DNA from: Candidatus Iainarchaeum sp.
Lineage (GTDB): Archaea; Iainarchaeota; Iainarchaeia; Iainarchaeales; DTGL01
DNA: 26,481 bases
Assembly: GCA_017608995.1 (NCBI GenBank)
Contig: JAFCEU010000020.1
Coordinates: forward strand, 1-26,481
Reading direction: 5' to 3'
Part shown: one piece after another, positions 6,497-13,236 of the stretch
Position numbering within the stretch: position 1 is the first letter of the stretch
Layout of the letters: each line of letters begins with the position of its first letter
The notes under the pieces: generated by a model
What the model saw: only the letters and a program-made list of their open reading frames with translations
The model's database searches: none
What the model was told of the DNA's origin: nothing
Made by a program: the position numbers and the translations under genes

Positions 6497-6919
6497 TTAC
6501 CACTTTCCTCCAAGCTTTTTGCTCAATTCGCCAAGCGTTAGGGCATCTTCCTTGCCGTTATATTGTGCAATTTTTATCGTTTCAAACTCAGCGTTTGTAA
6601 GTTTTTCAGGAACGCCTACAAATACACGTATCTTTTTAAGGGCCTTTCTGCCGCGAATACTTTCAGTTGGGAGCATTCCTGCTATCGCTTTTCTGAGCAT
6701 CCTATCGGGTCTCTTTGGGAATTTTGGGCCCTTGGTAGGCTTTCCCTTAGCACTCAAATCTATTCTACGCTTCCACTTTTCAATTATGCTATTTTCATGC
6801 CCTATTACTATTGCCTTTTCAGCATTAATGATATCTATCTTTTCGCCCTTCAATGCACGTTCTGCCACAATGCTTGCCAACCTTCCAAGCACGAGATTAT
6901 CTGCATTTATTACAACCAT
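6497..6919 (-). CDS. rpl13: Large ribosomal subunit protein L13 (uL13)
   Basis: Early-assembling 50S protein. It is 140 aa with NADNLVLGRLASIVAERAL at the N-terminus, then GPKFPKRPDRMLRKAIAGMLP (about 63-83) and GRKALKKIRVFVGVPE, all archaeal L13 blocks. GTGAT lies 3 bases before the ATG. It follows L18e by 14 bp and abuts S9, conserving the L18e-L13-S9-RpoN order. Confidence 0.96.
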   Translation of the reverse strand: MVVINADNLVLGRLASIVAERALKGEKIDIINAEKAIVIGHENSIIEKWKRRIDLSAKGKPTKGPKFPKRPDRMLRKAIAGMLPTESIRGRKALKKIRVFVGVPEKLTNAEFETIKIAQYNGKEDALTLGELSKKLGGKW

Positions 6920-6933
6920 ATCATCACACTCTG

Positions 6934-7291
6934 CTATTGAACAATAAAAACGTCTTTGCTATTAACATCCATCTCAACAAGCTCTTTAAGCGCATACGCT
7001 TCTCCTTTATTTGATTCAATCTCTGCCCTGGCTTTTGTACTGAACCCCAATGCCGCTACCCTAACCGCTTCACTTAAACTTCCTTTGCCAAGGAGTTTTC
7101 CTGGCACAATGAAAAGCTTATCGCCATATTTTTTGCGTAACTTTTCTATCTTCTCTGGTCATTATTCTTCTTGGTCTTTCGAGCCTCTTAGCTATATCTT
7201 TCCAGAATTTTTGCCTTGTTTTGTTTCCTTTAGCTTTGAGTTTTATTATAAGCTCCACTATGCGCTCTTTTTTCTTCAATCTCTTTGCCAT
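6934..7291 (-). CDS. rpl18e: Large ribosomal subunit protein L18e (eL18), frameshifted
   Basis: 50S protein homologous to bacterial L15-type folds. The gene reads in two frames. From the ATG at 7291 (AGGTG 6 bases upstream) frame 1 gives the N-terminal half, through FWKDIAKRLERPRRIM, and then runs to a premature TAA at 7118-7120. The C-terminal half continues in the +1 frame: PEKIEKLRKKYGDKLFIVPG, then KLLGKGSLSEAVRVAALGFS, ending FIVQ with TAG at 6934-6936. The switch must fall near 7155-7165. Dropping one base there restores a 118-residue protein of normal family length. No start codon serves the second half. It may be a sequencing or assembly error, a real lesion, or programmed frameshifting. 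The first is most likely because L18e is normally required. Confidence 0.88.
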
Positions 7292-7339
7292 ATATAACAC
7301 CTGATCGCACTATTCACTTCTAAGTTACTGAAGGAAATG

Positions 7340-7356
7340 TAGCCAGTTTTTGGCTA
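7340..7356 (-). other. Hairpin between tRNA-Leu and L18e
   Basis: TAGCCA-GTTTT-TGGCTA, perfect 6-bp stem with a 5-nt loop, 12 nt beyond the tRNA 3' end and about 50 nt before the L18e start. It lacks a following T run. It may be an RNA-processing element or a leader structure for the downstream ribosomal genes. The 77-bp gap (7292-7368) is otherwise featureless apart from the L18e SD. Confidence 0.35.
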
Positions 7357-7368
7357 TAATGGTTCCTA

Positions 7369-7480
7369 TGCAGGAGGGCGGATTCGAACCGCCGAAGGCA
7401 CTAAGCCACAGGATTTCTCAATGTTTGTAACATGAAGAGATTCTTAAGTCCTGCCCCTTTGGCCGCTCGGGCACTCCTGC
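7369..7480 (-). tRNA. tRNA-Leu (anticodon TAA) with a 28-nt intron
   Basis: The acceptor stem GCAGGAG/CTCCTGC pairs perfectly, with discriminator A (7369) and no encoded CCA. The anticodon stem is CAGGA/TCCTG with loop CT-TAA-GA (anticodon at 7444-7446), interrupted after position 37 by an intron at 7415-7442 (one-base ambiguity at the ends). The long variable arm (GGC/GCC) and T-stem GGCGG/CCGCC with TTCGAAT fit a class II leucine tRNA. At the 3' junction a 4-bp helix CUUA/UGAG and AAA bulge fit a bulge-helix-bulge splice site; the 5' side is less canonical. The mature length is 84 nt. It begins one base after the rpoD stop, so it is probably released from the ribosomal-RNA polymerase mRNA. 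Confidence 0.95.
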
Positions 7481-7481
7481 A

Positions 7482-8234
7482 TTATTTTATTTTTCCTTTT
7501 ATTTCACTTTCGAATTCCTTACACTTTGCTTCGAGTATCTCAATGCTTTTTTCGAGAATCTCTTGATTTGTTAGGCCACCGTATGTTTCTATCGTGAATA
7601 TGAAGCTGTTGTTGCTTGGCACCAATTTTAGCTTTCCCTTGCTTGCTGTTTCACAGTAGCCACATAGGTCGCATTCATAGGGCTTCTCTATAATAATCTT
7701 TCCAGCCTTAAATTCTAAAATCTTTTTGGGGCAGGATTTTATCACTTCTTTCGCTTCTCTTTCGCTGACTTTGCCTTCTAACTTAGGCATTTCATTGTAA
7801 GCTACAAGAGCCGGCTGCCATTTTGCGTGCTCTCTACCTATGTTTGCTTCAGCCTGCATTTCGATGAATATTTCCTCATTATCGCGAAGTTTTACTATCG
7901 GCACCTCTTTATTTACAACCTCGATGCTTGGATCAGAACATTTTATATCTGAGCTAAGGACCACCTTTGGTCCTTTTTCCTTAAGTACGAGCTTTACCTT
8001 ATCGCCAAGCCTGTAGGTTTTTAGATCTGTTTTTATTGGAAGTAGCCCAAGTCTGGCCCCAATATATTCATCAAAAAGCACAGAATCATTTCTATGTATG
8101 GCAAGATCCTCTATCGCTAATACAGGCACTTCGCTCATTGCAGCTCTTCTAATAGCGTTTATTAGCGCAATGTTGGTGCCTGCTATGAGAAGTTTTACTT
8201 CATTTCCTTCTTCAAAAACCTTCTTTATATTCAT
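7482..8234 (-). CDS. rpoD: DNA-directed RNA polymerase subunit D (Rpb3/alpha homologue)
   Basis: Assembly-platform subunit that pairs with subunit L. The N-terminal dimerisation region has NIALINAIRRAAMSEVPVLA (about 21-40). An inserted domain carries C168, C188, C191 and C194 (spacing C-x19-C-x2-C-x2-C), the arrangement used for an Fe-S cluster or disulfides in archaeal D subunits. At 250 aa it has the normal archaeal length. The frame opens at GTG 8243, but that GTG is part of the SD; the ATG at 8234 (6 bases after GGTG) is preferred. It is followed after one base by tRNA-Leu. Confidence 0.95.
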   Translation of the reverse strand: MNIKKVFEEGNEVKLLIAGTNIALINAIRRAAMSEVPVLAIEDLAIHRNDSVLFDEYIGARLGLLPIKTDLKTYRLGDKVKLVLKEKGPKVVLSSDIKCSDPSIEVVNKEVPIVKLRDNEEIFIEMQAEANIGREHAKWQPALVAYNEMPKLEGKVSEREAKEVIKSCPKKILEFKAGKIIIEKPYECDLCGYCETASKGKLKLVPSNNSFIFTIETYGGLTNQEILEKSIEILEAKCKEFESEIKGKIK

Positions 8235-8243
8235 AAAAAACAC

Positions 8244-8630
8244 CTATTTTTTCCTAAACTTTTTCTTCTTCCGGCAGCCATCATGCGGAATAGGCGTTAC
8301 ATTCTCTATCGATTTTATTCGCAAACCATTTCTTGTAAGGCTTCTTATTGCCGCTTCACTTCCTTTTCCAGGGGACAAGCTTTTATTGCCTCCTGGGCCA
8401 CGAACCTTAACAATCACCGTGTCTATACCTCGCTCCCTTGCTTTTTGAGCAATAATCTCTGCAACCTTCATTGCAGTATAAGGTGCGCCTTGTTTATGAT
8501 CCGATTTTTCAACCATGCCGCCAGTACATTTTGCTATTGTTTCAGCTCCAGTTATATCGGTAAGCAGCATTAGTGTATTATTATGCGATGCATATATATG
8601 CACAATACCCTCTTTTCTTTGTTCACTCAT
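8244..8630 (-). CDS. rps11: Small ribosomal subunit protein S11 (uS11)
   Basis: 30S platform protein near the mRNA exit, 128 aa. Diagnostic blocks are GIVHIYASHNNTLMLLTDITG (N-terminal, binds rRNA), VKVRGPGGNKSLSPGKGSEAAIR and the C-terminal TPIPHDGCRKKKKFRKK. The ATG overlaps the S4 stop by ATGA, consistent with coupled translation. It precedes rpoD in the standard S13-S4-S11-RpoD order. Confidence 0.97.
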   Translation of the reverse strand: MSEQRKEGIVHIYASHNNTLMLLTDITGAETIAKCTGGMVEKSDHKQGAPYTAMKVAEIIAQKARERGIDTVIVKVRGPGGNKSLSPGKGSEAAIRSLTRNGLRIKSIENVTPIPHDGCRKKKKFRKK

Positions 8631-9157
8631 TTCTCTTCACCCTTCTTCTCTTTCGCTGCAACAACCATTATTTTTTCTTCTATATGTGGTTTGAAGTAAG
8701 TGATTGCATTTTCCTCCTCTTTCTCCACAAGGTAGCTTGGTGCAGTAACGCGCTTTCCGTTTATAGCTATGTGCCCATGCCTTATAAGCTGCCTAGCTTG
8801 CTGTATAGTTCTTGCCATTCCTTTGCGCCATACAATGGTTTGCAAGCGCCTTTCAAGTATATCTTCAACGGTTAAACTCAACACATCATCAAGTGTGGCA
8901 TCTTTTTTCAATATTCCATACTTCGCTAGGCTTTCTATAAGCTCCTTTTGCCTCTCAGCCCTTTTCTCTAATGGCAGTGCAAGCAGCTCACGAGCTGTCT
9001 TTCTTTTGTTTCTTAGTATTGCTTCTGCTTTCCAGAGCTCCTTCTTATTTTTAAGTCCATACTTTGCACAGAGCTCCTTTCTCATAATTATTTCTTGCTT
9101 CACCCATGGTTTTCTTGGTCTTTCATATGTTTTCTTTGGTTTTTTTGGATCTCCCAT
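8627..9157 (-). CDS. rps4: Small ribosomal subunit protein S4 (uS4)
   Basis: Primary 16S-binding assembly protein, 176 aa. The N-terminus PKKTYERPRKPW and KYGLKNKKELWKAEAILRNKR are archaeal/eukaryotic S9e-like. The S4 RNA-binding domain is RLQTIVWRKGMARTIQQARQ plus HIAINGKRVTAPSYLV (about 103-147). The SD is GGTG upstream of the ATG. It has a 13-bp gap after S13 and an ATGA overlap with S11. Confidence 0.96.
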   Translation of the reverse strand: MGDPKKPKKTYERPRKPWVKQEIIMRKELCAKYGLKNKKELWKAEAILRNKRKTARELLALPLEKRAERQKELIESLAKYGILKKDATLDDVLSLTVEDILERRLQTIVWRKGMARTIQQARQLIRHGHIAINGKRVTAPSYLVEKEEENAITYFKPHIEEKIMVVAAKEKKGEEK

Positions 9158-9170
9158 CTATAACACCTTT

Positions 9171-9701
9171 TCATTTACTTTTAGAAGAGCTGCTTTTCTT
9201 CTTGGTACCTGAACGAGCTTCCTTCTTTTGAACACCAACAGTTGGGCCTTTGCCTCTATGTGTGCTCTTAGTACGCTGCCCTCTTACTGGTAAGCCCCAA
9301 GCGAGCCTCAAACCACGATAACTCTTTATTCTGTTCAGTCGCTTTATATCCTCTCTTGTCGCAAATTCAAGATCGCCCATTATCGCATGCATTGCTTTGC
9401 CAGTGTAGAAGTCCTTTCTCCTATTGAGCGCCCATTCAGGCACTCCATATCTAAGCGGATCCTTTATAATCGATTCAAGAAGCTTCACGTGCTCCTCATT
9501 AAGCTTTCCTATTTTTTCATCGAATGGAATGCCTGTTTCCCTTTCAAATACCCTTGCAAATATCAAGCTAGCACGATGGCCGATGCCCTTTATGTTAGTA
9601 AGAGCCATGTATATTGGCTTATTGCCATCCAAATCTCTAGAAGCAACTCTAACAATATATCTGAACTGCTCCTTTTCTTGTTCTTTAGTTTGTTCTACCA
9701 T
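9171..9701 (-). CDS. rps13: Small ribosomal subunit protein S13 (uS13)
   Basis: 30S head protein contacting tRNAs and the 50S subunit. It carries ALTNIKGIGHRASLIFARV (helix-two-turn-helix) and SYRGLRLAWGLPVRGQRTKSTHRGKG near the C-terminus. A Ser/Lys tail (TKKKSSSSKSK) ends the protein. The GTG at 9710 opens the frame, but it belongs to the SD-like GTGAT; the ATG at 9701 gives 176 aa and is preferred. Archaeal clusters often place cbf5 (truB-like) between L14e and S13; here only 10 bp separate them. Confidence 0.95.
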   Translation of the reverse strand: MVEQTKEQEKEQFRYIVRVASRDLDGNKPIYMALTNIKGIGHRASLIFARVFERETGIPFDEKIGKLNEEHVKLLESIIKDPLRYGVPEWALNRRKDFYTGKAMHAIMGDLEFATREDIKRLNRIKSYRGLRLAWGLPVRGQRTKSTHRGKGPTVGVQKKEARSGTKKKSSSSKSK

Positions 9702-9711
9702 CTCAATCACT

Positions 9712-9921
9712 TTATAACTTTTTTATTATCTCCTCTACAGAAACATTAACATCAATTTTTTCTTTTAATGGAAATAAATGCCTTATATTGCATTTTTCTT
9801 TCTTGCCACTTTTCCCTACAACTGTAGCATATATATCCTGCAATTCAAGCACAACTACCTTTTTTCCAGCCTCTCTGCCCCTAGTTTTATAGCAAACTCT
9901 GCCAGGTTCTATTGCCGCCAT
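9712..9921 (-). CDS. rpl14e: Large ribosomal subunit protein L14e (eL14)
   Basis: KOW/SH3-like 50S protein, 69 aa. MAAIEPGRVCYKTRGREAGKK and NIRHLFPLKEKI are the family's two key blocks. An ATG at 9942 would overlap cmk, but the ATG at 9921 is preceded by GGGTG with a 5-base spacer and gives the expected MAAIEPGR start. The gap after the cmk-like gene is 4 bp. The L34e-cmk-L14e order is shared with many archaea. Confidence 0.93.
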   Translation of the reverse strand: MAAIEPGRVCYKTRGREAGKKVVVLELQDIYATVVGKSGKKEKCNIRHLFPLKEKIDVNVSVEEIIKKL

Positions 9922-9925
9922 TTCT

Positions 9926-10450
9926 TCACCCCGTCTTTGCATTTTTAAGATATCTTATTATGACGCTTGCCACGCCCTCCATTCCAACCTTATCAACATT
10001 TATAGCAAGGTCAAAGTTTTTTACATCATAAATATTTATGCCAAGCAACTTAAGCATGTTTTGCTTTAGCTTTTGTTCCTCTTCATCGATTTTTCGCTTT
10101 GCATCGCTCAGCGGTATCTTTTCTTTTTTTATTATCTTTTCAGCCCTTTGCTTAGGCGCTGAATATAAGAAAACCCTTAGTTCTGCTTCACTCATCGCCC
10201 AGCATGCTAGCGGCCAATCTATTATCACATGGTCGTTCTTTGCCTCGCTTAGCAAGAGTTTCCTTAGCTTTTCCACAAACTCTTCGCTTGCAACTTCTTG
10301 CTCAATTTCTTGCAATGTTTTTTTGTTCGATTTTGCTATTTTCCTGAGTAGTGCTTCTTTTGGAAGATACTTTATCCCTAGCTGAAGTGCCAGGAGCTTG
10401 CTTATGTTAGCGGTGTTGCTCCCAGGCAACCCACTCAAGCATATTATCAT
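9926..10450 (-). CDS. cmk: Cytidylate kinase homologue with degenerate active site
   Basis: By position (between L34e and L14e) and overall similarity this is the archaeal (d)CMP kinase, which makes CDP from CMP and ATP. The family residues fail where it matters. The P-loop, usually GxPGSGKTT, reads GLPGSNTAN (7-15), so the phosphate-binding Lys and following Thr are gone. The CMP-contact motif, usually DGRLAG, reads DWPLAC (78-83). The lid helix, usually with REE-type arginines, reads KRKIDEEEQKLKQ. The C-terminal LLGINIYD...FDLAINVD keeps the fold signature. The frame is intact at 174 aa, so it is maintained as a protein. It may be a pseudoenzyme or have another role. The SD is weak. Confidence 0.85.
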   Translation of the reverse strand: MIICLSGLPGSNTANISKLLALQLGIKYLPKEALLRKIAKSNKKTLQEIEQEVASEEFVEKLRKLLLSEAKNDHVIIDWPLACWAMSEAELRVFLYSAPKQRAEKIIKKEKIPLSDAKRKIDEEEQKLKQNMLKLLGINIYDVKNFDLAINVDKVGMEGVASVIIRYLKNAKTG

Positions 10451-10477
10451 CTAAAACCCTGGTTCCTAAATTATTTC

Positions 10478-10810
10478 TTATTCCAACAATTTTAAAGCTT
10501 GCTCTATATACGACCGCATCTTTACCTTACAATCCTGCATGCTCTTTATGTTGTGCTTTACTTTTATAGCTTCTTCAAGCACTGTGCTTCTGCACTTATT
10601 GCAGAGCGTGCCAGCAAACATTGTTGAAGGCCTTCTTTCTGTTTTGCTAAGTTTTTTAACCTCGTCTTGCCTTGGAACGCCGGCAAGCGTATTGCCACAA
10701 AGCGCACAGCTTGCTTTGCCATGTCTATCTCTCTCAAAGTATACTTTAGACTCGCCGCTTGGAGTTTTTCTATATTTCTTATTTTTCGTTTTTTGCCCTG
10801 GTCTTACCAT
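10478..10810 (-). CDS. rpl34e: Large ribosomal subunit protein L34e (eL34)
   Basis: Archaeal/eukaryotic 50S protein, 110 aa. A zinc site is formed by C35-x2-C38 (ASCALCGN) and C70-x2-C73 (TLCNKCRS). The N-terminus is short and basic (RPGQKTKNKKYRKTPSGES), and the block KLSKTERRPSTMFAGTLC is typical of the family. GTGAT upstream of the ATG serves as SD. It starts 4 bp after the DUF106 gene; the C-terminus is somewhat longer than usual (KMRSYIEQALKLLE). Confidence 0.93.
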   Translation of the reverse strand: MVRPGQKTKNKKYRKTPSGESKVYFERDRHGKASCALCGNTLAGVPRQDEVKKLSKTERRPSTMFAGTLCNKCRSTVLEEAIKVKHNIKSMQDCKVKMRSYIEQALKLLE

Positions 10811-10814
10811 GAAA

Positions 10815-11234
10815 TCACGCCTTCAATATTATTTTCTGCACCTTTGAGATGATTATTGAAAATACAAGAGAGACTACTATATAATAGAACAACCAACTGC
10901 CCACTATAGGGAAAGTATACTGACTATACTCTGCCTGTAACCATGGCCATAACACTATTACTATCGCTATCGATAGGAGCATTGTTGGCATAGAAGCTTT
11001 CATCATTTTTAGGTTCGTCTCAAGCAATTCTTGTTCTAACTCCTTTAGCCTCTTTCGTGAGTGCTCATCTGTTTTTTTCATAAGCTCTTTGAATTCTTTT
11101 TGCTTCTTCTTTATTTCTTCCATGTGGCCTTTTCCCATTGTTCTGTTTCTTACTATTGTGCTTACTGTGTTGAATATTGTCACAAGCACAAGCGCTATTA
11201 AGAGCAAATCTATTTCTGGACTTATAAACACCAT
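10815..11234 (-). CDS. DUF106 membrane protein (EMC3/TMCO1-like, YidC/Oxa1 superfamily)
   Basis: A 139-aa predicted membrane-protein insertase of the archaeal DUF106 group. It has three hydrophobic segments (about 8-25, 84-100 and 110-133). Between the first and second is a long charged helical hairpin with coiled-coil character (about 37-78: MEEIKKKQKEFKELMKK...). This layout matches the cytosolic coiled coil and three-TM core of the family. Archaea typically encode it near secY, as here, so it probably cooperates with SecY. It has its own TATA-like box; GGTG lies 5 bases before the ATG. Confidence 0.88.
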   Translation of the reverse strand: MVFISPEIDLLLIALVLVTIFNTVSTIVRNRTMGKGHMEEIKKKQKEFKELMKKTDEHSRKRLKELEQELLETNLKMMKASMPTMLLSIAIVIVLWPWLQAEYSQYTFPIVGSWLFYYIVVSLVFSIIISKVQKIILKA

Positions 11235-11289
11235 AACAACACCAAAAACCGCGTTATAAAGGAATTATACAAAAAATATTAATTCAGAA

Positions 11290-11298
11290 TATATAAAA
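11290..11298 (-). promoter_or_regulatory. Internal promoter (TATA-like) ahead of DUF106
   Basis: The minus strand reads TTTTATATA in the 107-bp gap between secY and the DUF106 gene. It would start a transcript near 11268 with a leader of about 35 nt that includes the GGTG SD. This is the largest gap inside the ribosomal cluster, so it probably divides it into two transcription units. The gap also holds an orphan AGGAGGTG (11334-11341) and a T5 run after secY. Confidence 0.5.
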
Positions 11299-11341
11299 CA
11301 TTCTTAGCAATATTATAAAAACGTTTTCTTTAGCACCTCCT

Positions 11342-12763
11342 TCAGCGCAAAAGTTTTTTCAGCAAAGGATGGGCTTCTTTTAGCTGCATCCTTGCAAGCT
11401 GCTCATATAGGTTATAGACAATACCTACTGTTAGCAGTATTCCTGTGCCAGAAGCTAATGCTCCTAACGCCATGTTTCCTATGCCTGCCAGCAAAGCAAC
11501 AAATATTGAACCGAGCACTGTTATTGTAGGAATATACCTATTGAGAATCTTTACAATAACCCTGCGGTCTCTCCGAAAGCCTGGGATATACATTCCTGAG
11601 CTTTCAAGCTGGTTTGCAATGTCCTCAGGGCTTTGCCCGCCCATAAGAACCCAAAACTTTCCAAATATTATACAGAATATTATAAGAAATATCATATACA
11701 GAATGCCCTGAATTATGTTGAGTAGTATACTCTCCTCGAACAAAGCACCAAAACCACTGGCTCCAATTTGTGTTACAACACGCCCGAACAGATTATATAC
11801 TGAAGTGTTAAATTTTGCCCAATAACCGACACCGCTGCTTGGGTACAGATTCTCCCGTATCGGTGTCCCAGTTGCCCAGCAGAGGTAGCGCATAACATCG
11901 CCTGCAACTGGCACATCCTTCACAACGGAAGCGATTATAACAAAGTTTGCAAACAGTGCTACTGCAAGGATAACAGGAATAACCGAAACGTAAAGAAGCC
12001 TTACTGGATAGCGGCCACCCAAGCCTTTTCTCCCCATGGTTATTGGAATATTAACGTGCATAGCATGCGCATAAGTTACTATAAGGAATATTGCTAATGA
12101 GATTATTAAAGGCAAAAGCAGGATATATTGTGGTTGTCCAACAAACCACGACGTAATAAAAGTTGGTATTAAGCCACCTCCCTCGGCCCCTACGCCAAAT
12201 GGTCTAAACGCTTGCCAGAAGAATCGCGAGGTTACACCACCTGCAATAAAAAGCCCAATACCTGAGCCGATACCGTGCTTGCCAACCAAATCATCTAAAT
12301 AGAAAAGAACTATTGAGCCTAATGCTATCTGCAAGCCCAGTATGATTGGGTCGCCTCTTATCCAGCCACTAAGCGGATAAGCGAACCCTTCAAAGAAACA
12401 AAATAATATTGCTGCAAGTTTCTGCAGGCTTTGGAAAGTTGCTCTTCCACGAGGATCTGCTAAGTCGATTTCAATTATCTTTGCACCGATTAATAGCTGA
12501 AGCATTATCGAAGCTAACACTATGGGTCCTATGCCTGCAGTGAGCAGTGTGCCCATTCTGCTTGCTAAAATCTCTTGGAACTGGATTAATGTTGTTTTCG
12601 ACTCCTCCGCTAAACCGATAAGTGTTATATTGCCCATAATAAAGAAAATTAGCAAAGCGATAGCGCTCCACATCACTCTCTTTTTAAGTGGTGGCTCAAC
12701 CTCGGGTCTTTTTACCTCAGGTATAAAAGCGCATATTTTGCTTATTACTTCCATAACGCTCAT
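11342..12763 (-). CDS. secY: Protein translocase subunit SecY (Sec61 alpha)
   Basis: Channel-forming subunit of the Sec translocon in the cytoplasmic membrane, 473 aa, with about ten hydrophobic helices. The archaeal N-terminus CAFIPEVKRPEVEPPLKKR precedes TM1. The plug region, GRATFQSLQKL, the cytosolic loop with MGRKGLGGRYPVRLLYVSVIP and late EDIANQLESSGMYIPGFRRD are all conserved SecY blocks. GTGAT lies just before the ATG; an ATG three codons later is an alternative. It ends the spc-type section after L15. adk, which often follows secY in archaea, is missing. Confidence 0.97.
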   Translation of the reverse strand: MSVMEVISKICAFIPEVKRPEVEPPLKKRVMWSAIALLIFFIMGNITLIGLAEESKTTLIQFQEILASRMGTLLTAGIGPIVLASIMLQLLIGAKIIEIDLADPRGRATFQSLQKLAAILFCFFEGFAYPLSGWIRGDPIILGLQIALGSIVLFYLDDLVGKHGIGSGIGLFIAGGVTSRFFWQAFRPFGVGAEGGGLIPTFITSWFVGQPQYILLLPLIISLAIFLIVTYAHAMHVNIPITMGRKGLGGRYPVRLLYVSVIPVILAVALFANFVIIASVVKDVPVAGDVMRYLCWATGTPIRENLYPSSGVGYWAKFNTSVYNLFGRVVTQIGASGFGALFEESILLNIIQGILYMIFLIIFCIIFGKFWVLMGGQSPEDIANQLESSGMYIPGFRRDRRVIVKILNRYIPTITVLGSIFVALLAGIGNMALGALASGTGILLTVGIVYNLYEQLARMQLKEAHPLLKKLLR

Positions 12764-12769
12764 ATTTCA

Positions 12770-13228
12770 TCACGCTTTTTTCTCTTCAGGCGTTTCTTTC
12801 TTTTCCCCTAACGCTTCTTCTATGAGGCCTCCACTCTCTAAAATCTTCCTGCGAGCCCTTTCAGAAATTTTAGCATTAATAATCTTAACTTTGGATGTTA
12901 ATCTTCCTCGTGAAAGTATCTTTCCAAATCCAAGCTTTTTACCATCTATAATTATAAATTCATCATAGTATTCCGCTTTATTTTCTTTTTTTAGTCTTGC
13001 AGCTATTCTATCGAGCTCATCAATGTTTATTGCTACGTCTTTTCTCTTCGGCTTCAATCTTACTTTCTTCTTAAGAACCCCCCTATACTTACCTTTCTTA
13101 TGCTTTCTCGCGCCGGCCTTTCCGCGGCCCCCACGAGAACCGCCGCCACGCTTATTTTTTGTATTGCCTTTGCCATGCGTCCTTTTACCTCTAAGCTTGT
13201 TCTTCTTCTTTCTCTTCCTCACTACCAT
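12770..13228 (-). CDS. rpl15: Large ribosomal subunit protein L15 (uL15)
   Basis: 50S assembly protein. The basic Gly-rich N-terminus (GKRTHGKGNTKNKRGGGSRGG) and GKAGARKHKKGKYRGV are typical, as is LGFGKILSRGRLTSKVKI near residue 100. At 152 aa it ends in an acidic/basic tail (GEKKETPEEKKA). GGTGA lies 5 bases before the ATG. It is 8 bp after L30 and 6 bp before secY. Confidence 0.95.
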   Translation of the reverse strand: MVVRKRKKKNKLRGKRTHGKGNTKNKRGGGSRGGRGKAGARKHKKGKYRGVLKKKVRLKPKRKDVAINIDELDRIAARLKKENKAEYYDEFIIIDGKKLGFGKILSRGRLTSKVKIINAKISERARRKILESGGLIEEALGEKKETPEEKKA

Positions 13229-13236
13229 GGTTTCAC

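Noticed and set aside
11334..11341. Perfect AGGAGGTG on the minus strand as a sign of a small gene after secY.
   Set aside because: The nearest ATG is 32 nt away and gives MFYIF then stop; no other start lies at a workable distance. Kept only as a possible relic.
12471..12671. A 66-codon minus-strand frame inside secY.
   Set aside because: It overlaps an intact, strongly conserved SecY sequence in another frame.
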